Notes: generated by a model not told the origin, from the letters alone. Positions 15,101 through 21,630 are shown, counted from the first letter of the stretch. The stretch: 21,630 nucleotides of DNA from JANWHF01 sp036276235 (GCA_036276235.1 DATBDZ010000329.1:1-21630); one strand, 5' to 3'. Made by a program: numbers and translations.

Positions 15101-17083
15101 AGAAAGCCACTGCCCCACCAACTCATGAAAGCTTCGCCCATGGTCGGCGGATTTTTCCGTCAGACTTTCCCGATAGTTCGAGAGCTGATCGTGAATCGTC
15201 CGCAGCTCGGCATCCACCTTCGCCAGCCGACCTTCGGCGCGGGAAGCGCTCGTCGCCTGCGGCAGCTCATCAAGCTGCTCGCGGATCGATTTGTACAGAT
15301 CGCGCTGATCGCGGCGAGGGTCGTAAACTTGAGCGCAAAGCTTGCCCAGACCCATGTGCTCCAGGCGATGCGCGACGACGTCGAGAGCCGTTCGCTTGTC
15401 GCACACGAGCAGCACGCGCTGCCCGCGCGCGAGATGATCGCCGATGATGTTGGTGATGGTCTGGCTCTTGCCGGTGCCAGGCGGGCCGTGGACGACCAGC
15501 CCGTTGCACTCGCGCGCCAGTCGCACCGCGCGGGCCTGACACGGATCGGCGACGGTCACCAGCCGTTCCTGCGCGAAATTCTTTCCCGCTGCCGGCGGCG
15601 GCGGTGCATTTTGCTCGGCCGGCACCGGCTGAGTTTCGAGGCTGAGGCCCATCTTGAGAAAGCTTTCGACAGGCCCGCCGCGCCCTTCGCCGGCGAGCAT
15701 TGCCTGCGTGTCGCGCAGCAGGCCCTGGTTGGCCATCGGGAAGAGGCCAAGGACCGCCGAGCAAATGATCGCCGGCTCGTCGGGGGATTCTTCGGATTTT
15801 GGCGCGGCGACAAGCTTCAGGGTTTCGAGCGGGTCGGGCGGCGCGGGCTTCTCCGCAGCGGGCGGCGGGATAAATCCCGCCCTACGGCACGCCTGTTCCT
15901 GTGGGGCAACTCCGGCGCTACCGGTTGCCTCTTTGTGTAGGGCGGGATTTATCCCGCCGGGTTTCTCCGGGTCGTCGTGTTCCGGACGACTGGACCCATT
16001 CGACGCCGCAATCATGTCCCCTCCTCCAGTACTCCGGGGGAGGGTTAGGGTGGGGGCCGTTGGCACGACAGGCGCATTCCCCAGGCGGCCCCCACCCCCG
16101 CCCTCCCCCGGAGTACCGGAGGAGCGGGAAGATGCGCCGGCGCTCGCGTCGTCCATTGCGCTCGCATCGCTTTTGCCCCTCGCATCATTTTCCGCGGTCG
16201 CATCACCTCCTGCGCTCACGTCGTCGGTCGTACCTTCCTTATCGATTGGCGTGGCTTGAGCCTCAGTTTGCTGCGATGTCGGGCGCACTTGCTCCGCAAT
16301 CGCCGGCGGCTTAAACATTTCCGGCAGCGCCACATCCAATGCATCACACACAAATGCAACGATCGAGCAGATTTCCCGCCAGGGATTCTGTCCCTCCTCA
16401 TCGGCGTCAAGCTGCTCGGGAGATTTTCCCGTCTGCTGCTCGATCCAGGCGAGCAACGCCGTGTTGGGGACGACCAGATCGATCCCCGCGCCGCGGCAGG
16501 TCAGATCAGCCGACTGCGTCGCGCCGCGCTTGAGCGCCAGCGACACCGGGAGAAAAGCGATCGGCGCTAAAACACGCCGCGCTGATCCCGCCCCAAACGC
16601 GCCCGGCGGAAGGCTCAGCAGCGGAAAGCCCAGGTTCAAAACACTGACGCCGGTATCCTGCTCGTACGTTCGCGCATCCTCAGCGATCGTCCGCAGCTTC
16701 GTGAAAACCGCCTGTTGTTCGATCCAGGCCTTGTCGCTGGGGCGCTGCGGCGCTTCTGCCGGCGCGGCTGGATCCCCGTTCTCATTTGGCGTTTGCGCGC
16801 TTTCGCTCTCGCCCGCAGGCTCAGGTTTCGTTGATCGCTTTGCTCGTTTGCCGCCCGATTGCCCTTTGGGCATTGGCACCTTGGCCTTGAGCATCGCGCG
16901 ATGAGCTTCCCCCAGCAGATCGCGCAGCGTTTGCTCGGGGGAAATATCTTTAAGCCGCGAAACCTGCGACAGATCCAGCCGCTGGCGGCTGGCATAAGGG
17001 CGGCAGTTCAGCCCCGGCCCATTCACGAGTGCCGCCAACAGACGATCGAGCATTTTTTGAAGAACGTTATTGCCGTCAGACAT
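12146..17083 (-). CDS. Large SF1 helicase (DUF4011-like N-terminus, AAA_11/AAA_12 core, C-terminal PD-(D/E)xK-like domain)
   Basis: 1645 aa. The N-terminus (1-256) looks like the DUF4011-type domain (RPYASRQRLDLSQVSRL; VLAPIAFLPVSLALKRG), a tentative call. A low-complexity linker (257-425) follows. The UPF1-like helicase core has Walker A GPPGTGKS (533-540), a long helical insertion (about 600-1150), Walker B FDEASQ (1208-1213), motif III GDPKQLPP (1233-1240), motif IV HYRSRNP (1290-1296), motif V NVQGDERD (1415-1422) and motif VI NVLVTRARK (1455-1463). The last about 100 residues resemble the Vsr/MTES_1575-type endonuclease fold (FCVDLALRHP; GWRLERLW). There GIVCDAA (1589-1595) replaces the commoner GIECDGA, so activity is uncertain. 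It acts on nucleic acid; repair or anti-phage defence are both possible. Elements B2 and C2 are translated in frame at about 319-356 and 376-407. It lies 84 nt after the ABC permease. Confidence 0.85.
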   Translation of the reverse strand: MSDGNNVLQKMLDRLLAALVNGPGLNCRPYASRQRLDLSQVSRLKDISPEQTLRDLLGEAHRAMLKAKVPMPKGQSGGKRAKRSTKPEPAGESESAQTPNENGDPAAPAEAPQRPSDKAWIEQQAVFTKLRTIAEDARTYEQDTGVSVLNLGFPLLSLPPGAFGAGSARRVLAPIAFLPVSLALKRGATQSADLTCRGAGIDLVVPNTALLAWIEQQTGKSPEQLDADEEGQNPWREICSIVAFVCDALDVALPEMFKPPAIAEQVRPTSQQTEAQATPIDKEGTTDDVSAGGDATAENDARGKSDASAMDDASAGASSRSSGTPGEGGGGGRLGNAPVVPTAPTLTLPRSTGGGDMIAASNGSSRPEHDDPEKPGGINPALHKEATGSAGVAPQEQACRRAGFIPPPAAEKPAPPDPLETLKLVAAPKSEESPDEPAIICSAVLGLFPMANQGLLRDTQAMLAGEGRGGPVESFLKMGLSLETQPVPAEQNAPPPPAAGKNFAQERLVTVADPCQARAVRLARECNGLVVHGPPGTGKSQTITNIIGDHLARGQRVLLVCDKRTALDVVAHRLEHMGLGKLCAQVYDPRRDQRDLYKSIREQLDELPQATSASRAEGRLAKVDAELRTIHDQLSNYRESLTEKSADHGRSFHELVGQWLSLVDVEEIAGPANSDGQAVPPEAIDLSSLREVALAELDQRKNQIADLLKRADSVQYSSNPWVGAAGISLADFLALPMDRVRALAASPVEPARQADATRDPEIPPFAPDVPLARQAASRVKLADDLSQSLAKVEPAILSRWADASGDELRRAKLKLTGAQAFVQTLRGGPIDAELALSVRDRQLSIAEIGQQLSALAAYLQVADKWYAFLPLKPKKPAAAVLTPFGLTLSSANARRLQQFLNALRARLALTQLVLELSKSPASKTPAVMADDMLDRAIDGHSSTLDFLIALTDDAGASPLRSQVSSVLKEPQTAGPFISGLRKSPARAAALEKLETVATQCKLFAAPWLAMTFTTTRAGEGALPMFEPLAQRVDTLEGVLRTTKGLAELPPPIHGAVSKLVLGAIAPDRAMTLLYRESTAGEITRRIGGDPTLQAFDNHELQAAFDRYSALAEQKHELVRDVILHRWITTQKERLLAATGSRMNSAGADLRRRLTIRGERAMRLRQVVAVGSKMEGGDPLFDMCPIWLCSPETVAQVFPRQAVFDAVIFDEASQCRLEEAIPVVVRGRRLVIAGDPKQLPPTRFFESAIAASEEEEAQNDQELFEQHQGEVEDLLAASLGLDIQQSYLDVHYRSRNPDLIAFSNEHFYGSRLQPIPGRAIDSQPPVRLERVDGIYDKRRNEAEAQRVTQIVAELLAGDDPPSIGIACFNLPQRDLIVEKLDELAANDSAFAKRLDAARTRAGAGSFEGLFIKNLENVQGDERDHIIISTTYGPDGKGKFYRRFGPLGMAGGGRRLNVLVTRARKQVHLVTSIPPEQYRTLPELPSGTAPGGGWLLFAYLQYAQRLEGIYAALSAKPQAAENATPAAATAPPQPPPVAVQPTQRPSTFVESLARHLAQSHGVGSDVYWGNDGFCVDLALRHPQDPLALETGIVCDAARFTPGDDPIDWDVFRTGILQSQGWRLERLWTPHFFRDPRGMLATIAKPAQ
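15864..15958. repeat. Palindromic element C2 inside the helicase gene
   Basis: Perfect 22-nt arms at 15864-15885 and 15937-15958, each containing GGCGGGATAAATCCCGCC or its complement, enclose 51 nt. The enclosed part contains a smaller inverted repeat (GCAACTCCGG...CCGGTTGC). It has the same arm plan as C1: GGCGGG, a short centre, CCCGCC, CTAC. It is translated in frame as helicase residues about 376-407 (GGINPALHKE...CRRAGFIPP), within the disordered linker. Confidence 0.9.
16018..16127. repeat. Palindromic element B2 inside the helicase gene
   Basis: It has the same plan as B1: a left hairpin (CCCCTCCTCC...GGGGGAGGG), TTAGGGTGGGGG, a core of about 33 nt, CCCCCACCCCCG, and a right hairpin around GGAGTACC. 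It is translated in frame as helicase residues about 319-356, giving RSSGTPGEGGGGG and LTLPRSTGGGD. Similar peptides are what the other A and B copies would encode in their spurious frames. Confidence 0.9.
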
Positions 17084-17167
17084 CGGGAATTAACATAAGA
17101 GAGGAGGGAGCCAGAAGCCACAAGGGGAGATGAGTGCGAAGAACCAACGACCCGCAACGGCATGTGG

Positions 17168-18262
17168 TCAATAGTCTCGACGGCAAAAGATCCACGCAGC
17201 TAACGAGAGCACTGCGATCTCGACCGCGGCCGAGGATCCGACAATATATTGAATAGTTTGACGTCGTTGCCCGGCGACAGTTTCTCGGGTTGCCGCCCGA
17301 AGATCGCGCGAATCGATATCAAAGAAATCTGGGCCCGACGGGCCAGAGTCGTCATCCGAGGGAAGATCATCGGCTCTGGCAAGCCAGCGATCGAGCAAGT
17401 TGTTCGTGTCAACGGTCTTCGGAACGGCGTAATTCAAGCACTCTAAAAAGACGTGGAGCGGCCGAAGCACACTCTGCGCCTTTTGAAGACCCTGGAGGCG
17501 CGAGCGGTCGGCCTCAAGCCGCGTTCGAGACAGCCCGGGCTGAAAATCCAGCAGGTTTTTCGGGACTGCTTGCGCACGCTCCTCCAGCCCCTTGATGTCG
17601 GTTGAAACGCGCGCGATTGTCTTTTCCGTGCCGAGGGTGAAGACGTGGAGATTAACCTCGAGACGCTGGACGCCCGAAAAGAACAGCCACAGGAGGATCG
17701 ACAAGAGCAATGCGGCAACGGTCGAACGTGTCCAAACGCCAAGCAGTACGCAAAATGCGTAGATGTAGCTGAACATGAGCGTGATTAATGGAATCGCTAA
17801 AAAGATATCCGGACGCCATTCGCCATCGCGAATTCCAATCACGAGAAAACATCCAATGGCGAAAACTGTGATCTGCAGAAGCACGAACAGAAGGCTTGCA
17901 AAGTACTTGCTAACGAACAAGCGCAGGCGACTGATGGGCCTGGCAAGATAGAGTTCGATTGACCCGCTCGCGATGAATTCGGGAAAGATCCCCGCTGTAG
18001 ATACCAACGCCAGAATTAGCGCGCCCCAACTGAGCCAGATTCCAATGACCACGACGCTTACAACAACGGCACGGTAAAAGAGATGAGGGTCGGCAAATCG
18101 CGGCGTCCAGTGCCACCGCAGAAAACTCATGTCGTGATCCGTCGCTCCGATTGTCGCCAGCGCGAGAATGACCGACAAAGAGAGAACCATCGTAATCCAA
18201 AACAGCATTTTGCTGTGCAGATCGCGATAAGCGTCGACGAGAATTGCCAGCGTTTGTCTCAA
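17168..18262 (-). CDS. ABC-2 type transporter permease
   Basis: 364 aa with six likely membrane helices: about 19-40, 63-91, 117-144, 153-176, 180-198 and 338-359. A large hydrophilic domain (199-337) sits between helices five and six and carries a charged coiled-coil-like part (TDIKGLEERAQ...LEADRSRLQGLQKAQ). The motif SGSIELYLARPISRLRLFVSKY at 99-120 is typical of exporters of the ABC-2 class, where a coupling helix follows 'LxxPISR'. The start appears to be TTG at 18262, whose TTGA overlaps the TGA stop of the ATPase gene, so translation is coupled. The next ATG is only at residue 19. It would form the membrane part of an exporter with the ATPase; the substrate is unknown. It ends 84 nt before the helicase gene on the same strand. 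Confidence 0.88.
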   Translation of the reverse strand: MRQTLAILVDAYRDLHSKMLFWITMVLSLSVILALATIGATDHDMSFLRWHWTPRFADPHLFYRAVVVSVVVIGIWLSWGALILALVSTAGIFPEFIASGSIELYLARPISRLRLFVSKYFASLLFVLLQITVFAIGCFLVIGIRDGEWRPDIFLAIPLITLMFSYIYAFCVLLGVWTRSTVAALLLSILLWLFFSGVQRLEVNLHVFTLGTEKTIARVSTDIKGLEERAQAVPKNLLDFQPGLSRTRLEADRSRLQGLQKAQSVLRPLHVFLECLNYAVPKTVDTNNLLDRWLARADDLPSDDDSGPSGPDFFDIDSRDLRAATRETVAGQRRQTIQYIVGSSAAVEIAVLSLAAWIFCRRDY

Positions 18263-19371
18263 AGTGATTCTCGCTCCGATTTTGGCGCATGTCGCGCCGC
18301 GCCCGGTGTTGCCAGATGGCCCGTGGTCGGGTCGGTGATGGCCTCCATAAACAGGTCTTCAAGCGATGTCCGGACGTGCTCGATTCTTTTGATCGCAAAT
18401 CTTGCCGTGCGCAAAGCATCGACGATTCCCTGGATGTCGCCGAAATTGCTCGTGCCAACGTGGAGGGCCGATCCTCGAAGCTCGATCCACTGATTGTTTG
18501 GAAGTCGGCCACGGTCTGAAACGGGGCGTAGTGCGCCAACTGACAGAACATCTGATAGCGCGGATGCCGCCAGCCCGGATGGAAGTGGAGCATCCACCGC
18601 CTGCCAAGTAGCGGCAATGGCGGATGTAATTCGTAATCGATCCGATGCCGAATCGGCCATATCCACTTCGATTTCGTAATGCGCGCGAGCAAAAGTTAGG
18701 TCTTCGAGGGTCCCCTGCATGGCCACCTGCCCCTTGGCAAGAATCGCCACCCGATCGCAAATCGTCTCCAGCTCGCTGAGCGCATGGCTATTGATAAAAA
18801 CTGTCTTTCCCTGCTCGCGCAATCGCCCGAGCACATCGAGCACTTCACGCCGACCGACGGGATCAACGCCATCGGTTGGCTCATCGAGCAGCACCAATTC
18901 CGGATCGTTGACCAGCGCCTGGGCCAAACCGATGCGCTGGAGCATGCCTTTGGAATAGGTGCTCACTTTTCTGTCGGCCCATTCGGACATCCGAACCGTT
19001 TCGAGCAATTCGCGCGTTCGCTTGCGTGCGGTGGCGCGATCGACCTTCGACATCGCCGCGAAGAATTCGATCGTCTGGCGGCCGGTGAGATATCGGGGGA
19101 AGCGATGGTTTTCCGGCAGATAGCCAATACGGGCGAGTGTCGGCTTGTGGCCGATCTTCTGACCGAGAATCGTGCCTTCGGCCCGCGACGGTCTAACGAC
19201 GGTCATGATGATTTTAACGAGCGTGCTTTTGCCCGCGCCGTTGGGCCCGAGGAGGCCGAAGATTTCGCCGCGATTAACTTGCAGGCTGATGCCGCGCAAA
19301 GCGTGTACGCCGCCGCGATAAACCTTGGATATATGTTGGAGGTCAAGAGAGTATGAGGCCGCGGTCATCAT
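18259..19371 (-). CDS. ABC transporter ATP-binding protein
   Basis: 370 aa from the ATG at 19371; a TTG at 19374 and an ATG at 19368 are neighbouring alternatives. It powers the ABC-2 permease encoded just downstream. Numbering from 19371, Walker A is GPNGAGKST (42-50), the Q-loop equivalent lies in YLPENHRF (84-91), the signature is YSKGMLQRIGLAQAL (139-153), Walker B is LVLLDEPTDGVDP (159-171) and the H-loop is INSHALSE (193-200). The pattern is that of the CcmA/BcrA/Nod-type drug, lipid or polysaccharide exporters. A C-terminal extension of about 140 residues (after 225) ends in a basic tail (ARHAPKSERESL). It has no motif I know, but includes the SLEDLFMEAI segment common at the end of these ATPases. 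The 24-nt tandem repeat lies upstream of the start. Confidence 0.95.
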   Translation of the reverse strand: MMTAASYSLDLQHISKVYRGGVHALRGISLQVNRGEIFGLLGPNGAGKSTLVKIIMTVVRPSRAEGTILGQKIGHKPTLARIGYLPENHRFPRYLTGRQTIEFFAAMSKVDRATARKRTRELLETVRMSEWADRKVSTYSKGMLQRIGLAQALVNDPELVLLDEPTDGVDPVGRREVLDVLGRLREQGKTVFINSHALSELETICDRVAILAKGQVAMQGTLEDLTFARAHYEIEVDMADSASDRLRITSAIAATWQAVDAPLPSGLAASALSDVLSVGALRPVSDRGRLPNNQWIELRGSALHVGTSNFGDIQGIVDALRTARFAIKRIEHVRTSLEDLFMEAITDPTTGHLATPGAARHAPKSERESL

Positions 19372-19403
19372 CAAGGTTATCCATCAATGGCCGCTGCTCA
19401 TTC

Positions 19404-19451
19404 TGGCGGCGATTCGGGCGGCCATCCTGGCGGCGATTCGGGCGGCCATCC
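19404..19451. repeat. Two tandem copies of a 24-nt unit
   Basis: The unit beginning TGGCGGCGATTCGGGCGG occurs twice without mismatch, at 19404-19427 and 19428-19451. It lies in the 86-nt gap between the ABC ATPase start and the end of the outer-membrane protein gene. Within each unit, GGCGGCGATTC and GGCGGCCATCC are half-repeats of each other. No further copies are seen here. Confidence 0.85.
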
Positions 19452-19457
19452 GTCCCT

Positions 19458-20444
19458 TCAAAATCTTACCGAAACTTCCGCTCTTACATAAGGAACGTCG
19501 CTTGCATCGGCTACGCGCTTCGTATCCTGAAAATCCCAGCCGCTGCGGAAATGGGTGTCAAAGGCATAGCCCAGGCCAATGCCGGCGGAGATCTGTTCCT
19601 TGGGTTGGAAGCGGATGCCGGCTTCGACGCGGTATTGCACGAACATCAGCCGCCGATTGCTGGGTAGTTCCGAGACGTGATACGCATCGCGGCGATAGTC
19701 CCACAGGCCATACGCCTTCCAATGCTTGACGAATTGGTAGCTGATGTCTGAACGCAGATCGCTGACGAGTTCGTACTCCAGCTCGATATCGAGCGGATCG
19801 ATCGGCTTCCAGCTCAGGGAGCTGAAGGGGAAGCCGGCGACAATCTGGAGGTGGGGATCAAACCGGTGGCTGTAGGCGACGCCCGGTATCGGGATGTCGG
19901 GCCAGGTGGGGCGATGGCCGTCGTAATCCAGGCCAAACCCGATGAAGTCGTTTTCGTTGAGCTGATCGACCAGCATGAGGTCGGCCTTGCCGTACCAGGC
20001 GGCTCCGTTCGCGAAAGCCGAATCACCGGCATAACCAAGGCCCACGCTCATCGCGCCGATCCAATTCCCATTCTTGAACAGCCCCATGCCGACGCCGACC
20101 GACACGTCGGTGAGTTGGTTGGGAAGTTTTGGGTCGTTGGTGTGCAGGTCCATGAAGGAGAAGTCGTAGCCGACGCGCGGGCTGATCTCGCTGCCCGGGA
20201 TGAGGTGAAATCGGCCGGCCGATTCGTAGGTGTCCAGGCGAAACGACTGATTGCTCTCTTTGATATGGCCGGCGTTGTCAAAAAGGGCGGCGCCGCGGCC
20301 ATCAAAGTATTGATCCTTGTCCGGCCAGGGCTTTGCGAGCAAATCCGGCCCCGTTTGCGCCAGCGCGCCGGAACAAAAGAAACTTAGGGTCAAGATCGCA
20401 ACCGATGCGCGAAAGCCACATGCAAAGCGGTGAGCATTGTGCAT
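19458..20444 (-). CDS. Probable outer-membrane beta-barrel protein with signal peptide
   Basis: 328 aa from the ATG at 20444; a TTG at 20480 would add 12 residues ahead of the signal peptide and is less likely. The N-terminus MHNAHRFACGFRASVAIL followed by a hydrophobic stretch and SGALA is a Sec signal peptide, with probable cleavage after residue 29. The mature part is rich in alternating aromatic and polar strands (YDFSFMDL, GAMSVGLGY, FIGFGLDYDG, ISYQFVKHWKAYGLWDY, SAGIGLGYAF). It ends in VRAEVSVRF, the terminal Phe being the usual barrel-assembly signal. It resembles the DUF6268-type outer-membrane proteins, which I offer only as a possibility. The function is unknown. It is divergent from lpxA and sits just upstream of the ABC exporter on the same strand. 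Confidence 0.75.
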   Translation of the reverse strand: MHNAHRFACGFRASVAILTLSFFCSGALAQTGPDLLAKPWPDKDQYFDGRGAALFDNAGHIKESNQSFRLDTYESAGRFHLIPGSEISPRVGYDFSFMDLHTNDPKLPNQLTDVSVGVGMGLFKNGNWIGAMSVGLGYAGDSAFANGAAWYGKADLMLVDQLNENDFIGFGLDYDGHRPTWPDIPIPGVAYSHRFDPHLQIVAGFPFSSLSWKPIDPLDIELEYELVSDLRSDISYQFVKHWKAYGLWDYRRDAYHVSELPSNRRLMFVQYRVEAGIRFQPKEQISAGIGLGYAFDTHFRSGWDFQDTKRVADASDVPYVRAEVSVRF

Positions 20445-20505
20445 GACCGGGTGATAACCGGGCTGGGCGGTTGGTTGCAAGGTTGGGGGCGGGAGATGTC
20501 AGGGG

Positions 20506-20664
20506 GAAGCCGGAAAGAAGCCGGAAGCCGGGAGTGGAAGGTAGCCCAAGGAAGCCAGAAGCCGGAAGCCAGAAGAATACAGGCGAGGCGGCGCATCCGT
20601 CTTTGCATTCTTCCGGCTTCTGGCTTCCGGCTTCATGCGCGTTCCTCGCTTCCGGCTTCCTTCC
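20506..20664. repeat. Inverted arrays of the heptamer GAAGCCR ahead of lpxA
   Basis: The words GAAGCCG and GAAGCCA recur as consecutive 7-mers at 20506-20578, and their complements (CGGCTTC, TGGCTTC) recur at 20607-20664. The inner pair, 20551-20578 and 20607-20634, is complementary over 28 nt with three mismatches and a 28-nt loop. It occupies most of the 284-nt divergent gap between the outer-membrane protein gene and lpxA. I see no clear promoter in the gap. Confidence 0.8.
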
Positions 20665-20728
20665 CCGCCCCTGCTTCCGTCAGCGTCCCCGCTTGCACCC
20701 CCCGCCTTCTGCCCCACAATACTTCCCC

Positions 20729-21565
20729 ATGCCAAGCATCCATGCGACCGCGATTGTTGATCGGACGGCCGAGTTGGCGGAAGGCGTAACCATTGATGCG
20801 TACGCGATCGTTGGCGCGGGCGTCAGCATCGGCGCGGGGACGACGATCGGCTCGCATAGCGTTGTCCAGGGTCCCACGGCGATTGGCGGCAACTGCACGA
20901 TCGGCCCGGCGGCATACGTAGGGCTTGAGCCACAGCACCTGGAATTCCTGCGCCGGCCGCCGGAAGTGCGGCAACAATCATGGCTGGTCATCGGCGACGG
21001 CACAATCATTCGCGAGTCGGCCAGCGTTCACCGCGCCAGCAAAGCCGGCCGCGAAAATGCGACGCGCGTCGGCAATCAGTGCCTGCTCATGGGCGGCTCG
21101 CACATCGCCCACGACTGCGTGGTGGCGGATCACGTCACGATGGCCAACGGCGCATTGCTCGCCGGGCATTGCAATATCGGTCCCCGCGCGTTTCTTGGAG
21201 GAAGTTGCGCGCTGCATCAATTCGGCCGCATCGGCCGTTTGGCGATGATCGCCGGCAACGAGTCGATCGGGCGTGATGTGCCTCCCTTCGCGGCGATGTT
21301 TCATGGGGGGTTGAAGGGATATAACGCCGTCGGCTGCCGTCGCGCGGGGGTGAGCCGCGAAGCGATCAAAGCGATCCGCAAGACCTATTACTGCTATCAC
21401 TCCAATCGCACAATGAACGGCGTACTCGCCGCCATCACGGACGCCGGAATCGACGGCCCGGAAGTGCGGGAGATCCTCGAGTTCTTCAAATCAACGCGGC
21501 GCGGGATTCAACCCAGCGTGCGGTTTTTGAATTATTTGCGGAGTAGTGATGGGGAAGACGAGTGA
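20729..21565 (+). CDS. lpxA: Acyl-[acyl-carrier-protein]--UDP-N-acetylglucosamine O-acyltransferase
   Basis: 278 aa (E. coli LpxA is 262). The frame runs further upstream through the heptamer repeats, but the ATG at 20729 starts directly at the family N-terminus (IHATAIVDRTAELAEGVTI). The enzyme adds a 3-hydroxyacyl chain to UDP-GlcNAc, the first step of lipid A synthesis in the cytoplasm. Residues 1-185 are left-handed parallel beta-helix hexapeptide repeats (IGAGTTIG, IGGNCTIG). The catalytic His is 128 in GSHIAHDCVV, matching His125 of E. coli. QFGRIGRLAMIAGNESIGRDVPPF at 164-187 and GYNAVGCRRAGVSREAIKAIR at 197-217 are the expected late motifs, and the C-terminal helical domain is complete. 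No lpxB or fabZ is visible next to it. Confidence 0.95.
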   Translation: MPSIHATAIVDRTAELAEGVTIDAYAIVGAGVSIGAGTTIGSHSVVQGPTAIGGNCTIGPAAYVGLEPQHLEFLRRPPEVRQQSWLVIGDGTIIRESASVHRASKAGRENATRVGNQCLLMGGSHIAHDCVVADHVTMANGALLAGHCNIGPRAFLGGSCALHQFGRIGRLAMIAGNESIGRDVPPFAAMFHGGLKGYNAVGCRRAGVSREAIKAIRKTYYCYHSNRTMNGVLAAITDAGIDGPEVREILEFFKSTRRGIQPSVRFLNYLRSSDGEDE

Positions 21566-21608
21566 TTGGGTGGTGAGTTCCCACCTTGCGGATGGAGGAT
21601 TCGTTCTC

Positions 21609-21630
21609 GTGAATTCGGAGGAGCGGTCGG
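21609..21630 (+). CDS. Possible start of a further gene, cut by the window end
   Basis: A GTG at 21609 is preceded by GGAGG at 21594-21598 (10-nt spacing), and the seven codons visible are open (VNSEERS). The alternative ATG at 21592 meets a stop after six codons. The stretch is far too short to name a product. It would lie 43 nt after lpxA on the same strand. Confidence 0.25.

Noticed and set aside
12146..19371. A complete known defence island
   Set aside because: There is no methylase, integrase, toxin-antitoxin or tRNA junction nearby; only the helicase architecture hints at defence.
20506..20664. CRISPR-like array
   Set aside because: The repeats are 7 nt without spacers and switch orientation; no cas gene is in the window.
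20471..20728. Upstream extension of lpxA
   Set aside because: It is encoded by the heptamer repeats (RKPEAGSQKN-like peptide), while the ATG at 20729 matches the family N-terminus exactly.

Overview
The window looks like chromosomal DNA from a high-GC, Gram-negative bacterium. It carries lpxA (lipid A synthesis), an O-antigen ligase/polymerase-like membrane protein, a WecA-type lipid carrier transferase and an outer-membrane barrel candidate. Most starts have weak or no Shine-Dalgarno sequence, and palindromic repeats are abundant. This style fits Planctomycetota or a related PVC/soil lineage, but no gene here proves the taxonomy.

Layout. (1) 1-2002 (+): a TPR/glycosyltransferase-like protein whose frame is open at the left edge, then a 3-methyladenine DNA glycosylase. 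(2) 2292-5115 (-): a tight operon of 6-phosphogluconate dehydrogenase (gnd) and an FGGY sugar kinase, probably a gluconate to ribulose-5-phosphate module. (3) 5265-5595 (+): a self-contained unit with a good sigma70-type promoter, a 60-aa coiled-coil protein and an intrinsic terminator. (4) 5631-11669 (+): a surface polysaccharide cluster of WecA/TagO-like transferase, O-antigen ligase-like protein with a TPR tail, GT2 glycosyltransferase and PIG-L/LmbE deacetylase, followed by a thioredoxin-like [2Fe-2S] ferredoxin. (5) 12146-19371 (-): an ABC-2 type exporter pair (ATPase and permease with a 4-nt overlap), then a 1645-aa SF1 helicase with a C-terminal nuclease-like domain. (6) 19458-20444 (-): an outer-membrane barrel candidate. 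(7) 20729-21565 (+): lpxA, with a possible next gene starting at the right edge.

The most unusual content is the set of palindromic repeats. Five elements (A1-A3, B1, B2) share one plan: hairpin, outer stem, core of about 30-40 nt, outer stem, hairpin. Two elements of a second family (C1, C2) are built from GGCGGG...CCCGCCCTAC arms. One A or B element lies at every junction of the four-gene polysaccharide cluster. A2 also supplies the last codons and stop of the WecA-like gene. B2 and C2 lie inside the helicase gene and are translated in frame as a linker of about 90 residues. This resembles the palindromic elements inserted in coding genes that are known from Rickettsia. No gap between genes exceeds 300 bases. 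I see no tRNA, rRNA, CRISPR array or transposase gene.
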